Assembly (NCBI RefSeq): GCF_958295425.1 | Contig: NC_081139.1 | Span: forward strand, 20,092,388 to 20,156,387 | Direction: 5' to 3' | Source of the DNA: Solea solea | Taxonomy: Eukaryota > Chordata > Actinopteri > Pleuronectiformes > Soleidae | Length of the DNA: 64,000 bases | Shown: piece after piece, positions 59,701 through 64,000 of the stretch | How the letters are laid out: the number at the start of each line of letters is the position of its first letter | Position numbering within the stretch: position 1 is the stretch's first letter | Position numbers and translations under genes: made by a program | Notes under the pieces: generated by a model | Database searches by the model: none | What the model was told of the DNA's origin: nothing | Seen by the model: the letters and a program-made list of their open reading frames with translations, nothing else

Positions 59701-61884
59701 GAGGGCTGCCAAAACCTCACTGTGGAGCCAGCAATGATGTAAGTGTATGACCGAGAGACGGCAGGAGGTCCTTGTCCACACAGTTGTCTAAACCCACATA
59801 AAATTTAACAACTGTAAAATATACATGTGAGACTTTGGTCTTTCATCTTTTATAGTGCTTCTTATTTTTGCTCTGCATTCAGTTTTGATGGATTCATCGA
59901 CCACAGCATGAAAACATCAATATCAAACACCTGACATTACTAACCTTTTCTTTTCATACTGGATTTTTATTATGCTACTAAAAAAAACGGTAATCAGAAA
60001 AAGTCTCGTGTCCATGTGTAATCTGATCAGCAAAGTGTAGTTTACTGTAGCTGTGAGACACATCTGGACAACAGGACACAAGTGGACCATGTCTTGTTAT
60101 CTCTTGGCAACAGACACAGAGACAAAAGGGAAAAAAGGGATGTTCTTATCGTTGGCTCAAAAGCACAAAGGCCGTCGAGATTGCATCCATCTTATCCTTA
60201 TCTTACTCTGGATGTCATCACAATCTCAACTCCCAGTGTCTCATGATCACAAACACAGCTTTCAGTCAAAACAAAATCCAAGTTAGGAAGTTCTTTGAAA
60301 GATGCCATTATTTACATTAGATTAATGTGCACTTTTTTCCCAGTGGTTATGTTCATGTTAAATGTTATCTATGGTTTTATTGTAAAACACTTTGACTTAA
60401 CTCTTTATAAAATGTGCTTTATAAATAAATTTGAATTGACAACAATCTGTGTGTAGCAACAAAATCTTAAAAGAAACCTCACCCACGTTTGACTTTATCA
60501 CATAACAAACCAACGTTTTCAATGCTGCAGCCTCAGTGGACAGTTCCTTTTGTCTATTCTTTATAGGCCTAGAATGAATTTTTTCACCCATTTTTTCTTT
60601 CACCCCAACACGTCGACGGAGATGACTGCATATCTTTCTCTGTTAAAGATACAGTGCGTAAATTGTAGCAAGCTGCAGCTGAATGTCGATGTGTCACTGT
60701 TTGTAGAGCATTATTATTATTGTCTGGTATTGCTAACGGCTGCTCCGACATGTCACTCCAATTTCCAACCTCCGACTTGTGTTGTAAATGGAATGCAGCA
60801 TGTCCCTCCCCTCACTGTTCCCTTCCAAGTGTATTGGAGAAACTACGTAGCCTTCAAGTAACATCAAAAATATGTCTTTGTTTGTCTATTGTGGGCTACT
60901 TAAAACACATGGTGGTCCAAATTGCCGACTCACCTTCGATATACACATAAAAGGCTCATTCTTTGTTAATGAAAAGTCATGATTTTTACACAAAAATATA
61001 ACCTTTTTAACTTTAATTTCTACCAAATGAAAAAATAATGTCATCTGAATTTTACACCCTGGACTTTTCTTCTCTGTTTTTCTTTCTTTTGTGTGGGAGA
61101 ACCAATAAAACTCTGAAATCCAGTGTAGTAATCTAACAAAGTAGAAATACTTACACGTTTCAACATGGGGTTACCAAGGACACACACATAGACAGAGCCA
61201 TGAATTAAACCCACAACCTTCTAGTTGAAAGACAACTCACCCTACCACTGAGCTACCATGACTCAATCCTAACTCCTCCCTGTTTTAATACTTAAAACTT
61301 AAGTACATTTTATATCAGAAAATTACTTTTGATACTTAAGTACAATAAATGTCAAGACTTTTACTGAAGTAATAGTATTTTTTTTTAAAGTGACTTCAAC
61401 TTATACCAAAGTCATTTTCTGGTACTTTTACATGAGTATCACTTTTTAGGTACTTTACATATACAAGACAGTGTGTTTATTTAAACGGGTAACACCAGGG
61501 ACATATGAGCGTCACTCACCTCAGGAAGAAGTAGTAGTTATTGTTTTTGGTGACACTGTAGGTGAAGCAGGGGAAGTATCCCAGGCCAGTGACATTAAAC
61601 CTGGAGCCGGCGGGGACCTCCAGCATGCTGCCCCACGCCTGGTCGCACAGCAGCTCTATCTCGGCTGAGTAGAGCAGGTCGGTGTCGTGCTGCCACGGCA
61701 GGTAGTTGTACACACTGTACGACTCCTTGTGCAGCGCCAACACCTTGGCAAAGACTATAATCTCGGCCAGCTCAGCACGGCACGCTTCTGTCTGGGGTCT
61801 CCAGTCGTGGGCCAGCTCACATCCCCAGCTGCCGCCGGGACGCGCCGCTGCCACAGCACACGCCAAAACAATTGTAATCCACAT
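44489..61884 (-). CDS. ccdc3: Coiled-coil domain-containing protein 3 (CCDC3 / favine), complete
   Basis: Secreted glycoprotein; in mammals it is made by endothelium and fat and linked to lipid metabolism. The CDS is complement(join(44489..44782, 53204..53378, 61520..61884)), 277 residues against 270 in human, with canonical introns of 8.4 and 8.1 kb. Residues 1 to about 21 are a signal peptide (MWITIVLACAVAAA...). Conserved blocks are CRAELAE (35-41), LCDQAWGSMLEVPAGSR (79-95), FFLRMDENYN (119-128), PHGVNFQD (131-138), FSSLFQFSNC (151-160 region) and VQKALFEEEE (186-195). Possible N-glycosylation sites are N97 (NVT) and N159 (NCT). Residues about 187-235 form a coiled coil, followed by a polar, Lys-rich tail unlike the mammalian end. 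An in-frame TGA (61918-61920) 33 bases upstream of the ATG supports the start. The gene converges on camk1, as human CCDC3 does on CAMK1D. Confidence 0.93.
47380..47530 (+). mobile_element. SINE, internally deleted
   Basis: Head GTGGCTAGCGCTGTTGCCTC, then a jump to CATGTGTCAGCTGGGATTGT and the CACCCTGTGACCCTCAA tail. Confidence 0.7.
50431..50665. mobile_element. GGGTTCCCA-ended element, short copy
   Basis: CAGGGTTCCCACACCTCACA and AAGGACACTGTGGGAAGCC are inverted; the interior matches 31379-31972. Confidence 0.75.
51682..51835 (+). mobile_element. SINE, second family (CTGTGGTTCAGTGGGTAGAG head)
   Basis: tRNA-like head CGACTGTGGTTCAGTGGGTA and GGTTCGATCCCCGG, then CCCGGGCAAGACATTCAACC and TTGCTCCTGAGGGCTGTGCC. 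The order is that of the second fish SINE type; the anticodon part is deleted. Confidence 0.75.
51846..52547. mobile_element. GGCCACTTTATTAGG repeat with another insertion
   Basis: CTCATCGGCAACTTTGTTGG at the left; GGATTAGGTATGCAGACATT, CAAGACGACCTGCTGAAGTT and CCTATACCTAATAAAGTGGT at the right. The middle (about 51890-52260) starts TTAAAGCTCCACTGAGGAAC and seems to be an inserted hAT-like element. Confidence 0.7.
52805..53075 (+). pseudogene. Dead non-LTR retroelement ORF fragment
   Basis: The frame at 52808-52945 reads KPAKDWQLLVDLEQQLKFPS, then HIAVTTLRPDIVLES. A stop and frame change follow, and ELTVPWEDNLEEAFERKLSK continues in another frame. The pattern DWxLLVDL, then AVTTLRPDIVL, then ELTVPWED, then EAxERK, is common in copies of reverse-transcriptase polyproteins in fish. 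The fragment lies on the strand opposite to ccdc3, about 130 bases from its exon 2. No RT catalytic motif is included. Confidence 0.65.
53204..53378 (-). CDS. ccdc3: ccdc3 coding exon 2
   Basis: Acceptor TTTCATTGCAG, donor AGCAGG|GTAAGC; 175 bases. Completes Arg122, then MDENYNIVPHGVNFQDPIFP to EWEAQEDSR (123-180). The MDENYN, PHGVNFQD and SSLFQFSNC blocks match mammalian CCDC3. N159 of NCT is a possible glycosylation site. Confidence 0.95.
54478..54523. repeat. (TG)n microsatellite
   Basis: About 46 bases of TG units with a few interruptions. Confidence 0.95.
54761..54792. repeat. (TTTA)n microsatellite
   Basis: Seven to eight TTTA units. Confidence 0.95.
56220..56485 (+). pseudogene. LINE 3' fragment (RT C-terminal end)
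   Basis: GAGATGGAGGTGGCAGAACT, AAGATGCTGAGATTTTCGTT, GGATGTTGCAGATGGAGCTG, GGAAAAGCGGAAGACCACAG and CACTGTGGCGACCCC occur in the order of a common fish LINE tail. The translation GWRKSGRPQRRFMDV resembles the basic C-terminus of such ORFs. Short deletions break the frame. Confidence 0.7.
56888..57130. repeat. Fish TTTATTTGTATAGCACC repeat
   Basis: ATTTTATTTGTATAGCACCA, CTCAAGGCACTGTACATAGT, and a GACGCCTTGTCCGGAACAGC tail. It is the best copy of a family also seen near 18650 and 19660. Confidence 0.65.
57633..57885. mobile_element. Poly-T run and TAGGGCTGCA-family MITE (antisense end)
   Basis: About 30 T at 57633-57662, then TTTCTGGTTTCTTTGCTCCA, AACAAAGAAATGATTAAAAC and the end TTTTGTTGCAGCCCT. 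Confidence 0.75.
58555..58690 (-). mobile_element. SINE 3' fragment, antisense
   Basis: TCCATTTTCTACTGCTTTAT, AGCCAATCTCAGCTGACATA and CCTGGACAGGGTCCATCCGG correspond to the tail of the 19248 SINE in reverse. Confidence 0.75.
58695..59155. mobile_element. Second copy of the GTGCTTTTCCACTACA element
   Basis: TGGCACTTCTCCACTACACA, CAAGGTTCCAAGGGAG, CTGGAAGAGTCATGAG and ACACAAGAATCAAAGCAAAC match 33514-34116 in order. The right terminus is degraded (GTACAGTCAAGCTGTGC). Confidence 0.75.
59160..59591. mobile_element. 3' half of the GGCCACTTTATTAGG repeat, antisense orientation to 17707
   Basis: GACATGATGACAAGATGACC, TGTTGAAGTTTGAACCCAGC and the end GTTCCTAATAAAGTGGCTGG then TGAGTATATG. Confidence 0.75.
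60640..61068. mobile_element. hAT-like element, RCAGTGYGTA ends
   Basis: Left GTTAAAGATACAGTGCGTAA, right TTTACACCCTGGACTTTT, imperfectly inverted. The inner blocks CCTTCCAAGTGTATTGGAGA, TATTGTGGGCTACTT and ATACACATAAAAGGCTCATT recur at 62768-63020 and 63270-63485. Confidence 0.7.
61165..61260 (-). mobile_element. tRNA-like SINE head, antisense
   Basis: On the - strand: CATGGTAGCTCAGTGGTAGG, GTGAGTTGTCTTTCAACTAG and AAGGTTGTGGGTTTAATTCA, then GTGTGTGTCCTTGGTAACCC. It has A- and B-box-like blocks, but no acceptor stem pairs, so it is a SINE head rather than a tRNA gene. Confidence 0.65.
61520..61884 (-). CDS. ccdc3: ccdc3 coding exon 1 (signal peptide and N-terminal domain)
   Basis: ATG at 61884-61882, with G at -3 and an in-frame TGA upstream. 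Encodes residues 1-121 plus two bases of Arg122; donor CTGAG|GTGAGT. It includes the signal peptide, CELAHDWRPQTEACRAELAE, the LPW motif and the N-glycosylation sequon NVT at 97. The exon is much richer in CpG than its surroundings. Confidence 0.93.
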
Positions 61885-62149
61885 GACGCGACACAGAGGA
61901 GACGGGACGCGCGTGGGTCACTGAAGGCGCACCGATGCGCACGATGCAGCTGACGGATGAAATCAAGACGACGAAGAAGAAAGAACTAGTGCAGGGGTTT
62001 CACACCATGCACATACTTCCTTCACACTTGTGTCAGTTAAAGAACAAAAACTTAACCCGGGACCGTTTGTAACTTCTCTGCAGGACTGTGCGCCCTCTGT
62101 AACAGCCACAACAATCTAAGATCAATGGATCAATGGATCAGCCCATTCA

Positions 62150-62181
<32 letters not shown>

Positions 62182-62290
62182 TCCCATTGGAAACTCTCAG
62201 CCTCTCTGCTCTCCTCAAGAGACCCCCAAAGAAAATGTGATTAAATGAAAATGAAAACAAATACAAAAAAAAGAAAACTTTCTGGGAAAA
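61885..62290 (-). promoter_or_regulatory. ccdc3: ccdc3 5'UTR / promoter region, CpG-rich, with triplet repeat
   Basis: CpGs are frequent from about 61580 to 62080, covering exon 1 and its 5' flank, in an otherwise CpG-poor window. This is typical of a vertebrate promoter island. No clear TATA box is seen on the - strand close to the ATG. A run of seven CAG-type triplets lies about 270 bases upstream of the ATG. The transcription start cannot be placed. Confidence 0.45.
62150..62181. repeat. ATC/AGC trinucleotide microsatellite upstream of ccdc3
   Basis: ATCATCATC followed by AGC repeated seven times. On the ccdc3 sense strand this reads (GCT)n then GAT triplets, in the promoter or 5'UTR. Confidence 0.9.
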
Positions 62291-63620
62291 AAAATCACAG
62301 CAACTCCTGCAGCTGCTCCACTGTCCACGAGATTATGCAGCATTTAATGAGTGCACCCCCCAAAATACCGTCGTGATTTCCCTCTCAGGAACAGAGCAAT
62401 AAAAGACAAAAGGTTCGAATTCATGAAAGACCTGTCATGCCCTCTAATGGCCATATTTGGGCATAGCAGCTATAAATGCAGCGTCGACAGGATCAAGTAG
62501 GATGTAATACAGGCCCGGCACCAGCATGTTGGAGATTAAATCGGGGGCCAATGAAGTGTAGAGAGGGGGCGGTGCCAAGAAAAATAGGCTATAGGCTACA
62601 TTTCACAAACACATAAGCCCACACACATAAACTAGTAGATCAACAAAACCACTATAACCTACAGTCTCACCACTCTAAAACAACCGTACATACCTTAATA
62701 CAGTTGAATTATTTGGTGTGGGATAAAGTGATCATTGCTCTTCAGTTCAGGGGGCAATACTATAATATCACCTCACCATGCACTTCCAAATGTGTTGGTC
62801 ACACTATATAACTTTCATGGATATCATTAAAACTCAAACATATTTAGCTTGTCCATTGTGGGGTACTGTAAAAACATGTCAGCCTCCTGAGAGCTGACCT
62901 GGACTCCTGATATACATGTAAAAGGGTCATTCTGGGTTAATGAAAACTATGCTTGTACAAAAAATTTACTTATTTTATCTTTAAAGTATGCCAAATAAAA
63001 CTAATTTTTAAAGCGGACCTTTAATCTGTAAAATTAAAACATAAATGTGGAAAAAAAAACGTACTCATAAATCACAGCAAATCCTCCAGCTGCTCCACAG
63101 TTAAGGAATGTGCCTCAAAAATGTGTGATTTGCTCACAAGAACAGAGCAATAAAAGACAAAGGCCAGAATAACATTTTCTGAAAGGACTGTGATGCCCTC
63201 TTGTGGTCATGTTTGGGTATAGCAGCTATAAAGGCAGCGTCGAGGGGTTCAAGTAGGATGTAATATCATATCACCCTGCTCTTCCAAGTGTGTTGGTGAC
63301 ACTATGTAACCTTCAATTACCATTGTGGGCTACTCCAAAATGTCGGCCTCCTGATATACTTGCAAAAGGGTTATTCTGGGGTCATGAAAACTACTCTTAT
63401 ACAAAAAAGTGTACTTATTTTATCTTTAAAGTCTGCCAAAAAAAAGAAGGAAAGAATCTCACCTACATTTTACGCACTGGTCCTTTCTGAAAAATCACAG
63501 CATTTTTTTTAAATTGCTGTATAGAGAAAATAATCCACAGATTATGAAAATAATAATTAAAGTTTTGGTAGCCTTTTATTTTTTGAAGAATCTCTCGCAC
63601 CCTCTAGTGGTAATGGTTGA
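62290..63620. repeat. Diverged duplicated block upstream of ccdc3
   Basis: AAATCACAGCAACTCCTGCA, CAGAGCAATAAAAGACAAA, TAGCAGCTATAAATGCAGCG and AAGTAGGATGTAATA at 62290-62510 recur in the same order at 63070-63265, and weakly at 63490-63650. Each unit carries the hAT-like segment seen at 60640. The first copy also has a 250-bp insert (about 62508-62757) flanked by AATAC. Confidence 0.75.
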
Positions 63621-63684
63621 ATATAGCAGTTTACAAATGCATTGTGAACAGTAAAAGCAGGATTCCATATAAGAACATTGAAAC

Positions 63685-64000
63685 TAGGGCTGAAAGTTAC
63701 TTGATTACCAAAGTAATTGTGAACTAATGTAATACTCTATTAACTGGTTTGAATGTAGTTGTTGTTTTTTTGTGTGTGTTTTTTTTTTTACAAAAAAACT
63801 TAAAACAAGTTTTCTGATTTTTCAGCTTCTCAAATGTGAATATTTTCTGGTTTATTTGCCCCGCTTGACAAAGAAATCAGAAAAACTGAATAATTTTGGT
63901 TTAAGGACAAAACCACCCATCCGAGAACATCATCATTTCCAGATTTGAGAAACACTGACTGACATATTCTGGACAAAACACAAGCAATAAAATAAAAAAA
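63685..64000. mobile_element. TAGGGCTGCA-family MITE, runs off the window
   Basis: TAGGGCTGAAAGTTACTTGA, TTCTGATTTTTCAGCTTCTC, TATTTTCTGGTTTATTTGCC and ACATCATCATTTCCAGATTT match 3742-4083 in order. Confidence 0.7.

Larger units (their letters stand above)
53379..61519. other. ccdc3 intron 1
   Basis: 8.1 kb. It contains the repeats listed separately, a MITE scrap at 53680-53745, and a SINE-tail scrap at 55023-55062. Stretches 53750-54470, 55070-56200, 57140-57600, 57890-58550 and 59600-60630 show nothing I can name. Confidence 0.6.

Noticed and set aside
61165..61260. Possible tRNA gene on the - strand
   Set aside because: A- and B-box-like blocks are present but no acceptor stem forms, and the adjoining sequence matches a SINE.
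61687..61953. Open frames on the + strand across ccdc3 exon 1
   Set aside because: Shadows of the CpG-rich exon; the - strand frame matches CCDC3.

Overview
The window is nuclear DNA of a ray-finned (teleost) fish. Two spliced vertebrate genes occupy its ends, the DNA is AT-rich, and introns and intergenic space are packed with short fish-type interspersed repeats: tRNA-headed SINEs, hAT-like MITEs, a foldback element, LINE fragments and microsatellites. Bacterial features (operons, RBS, CRISPR) do not apply.

Gene 1 (+ strand, 3103-20326) is a Ca2+/calmodulin-dependent protein kinase I. Ten exons cover everything from the glycine loop to the stop codon (352 residues); only the first coding exon lies upstream of the window. 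All joins have GT..AG ends and keep frame. Adding 28 to window residue numbers gives CaMKI numbering without gaps, including the catalytic lysine, HRD, DFG, activation-loop threonine and calmodulin-anchor tryptophan. Signature residues in exons 2 and 10 and the Cys-rich tail fit CAMK1 (alpha) better than CAMK1D. The 3'UTR probably runs to a good poly(A) signal at 24524 and contains a hAT MITE with an 8-bp target-site duplication.

Gene 2 (- strand, 61884 down to 44489) is ccdc3 (CCDC3/favine), complete in three coding exons, 277 residues: signal peptide, conserved secreted domain, C-terminal coiled coil. The genes are convergent (tail to tail) with about 18 kb between them. Human CAMK1D and CCDC3 have the same arrangement, so this is either the CAMK1D locus or, as the kinase sequence suggests, a sister block left from whole-genome duplication.

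Layout: 1-3102 first intron of the kinase (a hairpin and old repeats); 3103-20326 kinase exons with a long repeat-rich intron at 3235-11899; 20327-24530 3'UTR; 24600-43050 gene-free repeat-rich intergenic DNA; 43050-61884 ccdc3 with two 8-kb introns; 61885-64000 ccdc3 upstream region with a CAG-type triplet run and a diverged duplicated repeat block. I found no credible third protein gene, tRNA, rRNA or known small RNA. The most notable non-genic structures are an almost perfect 86-bp palindrome at 12574, two hairpins at 2146 and 28821, a 780-bp foldback element just past the kinase poly(A) site, several element-inside-element nests, and a TG repeat that serves as the splice acceptor tract of one kinase exon.
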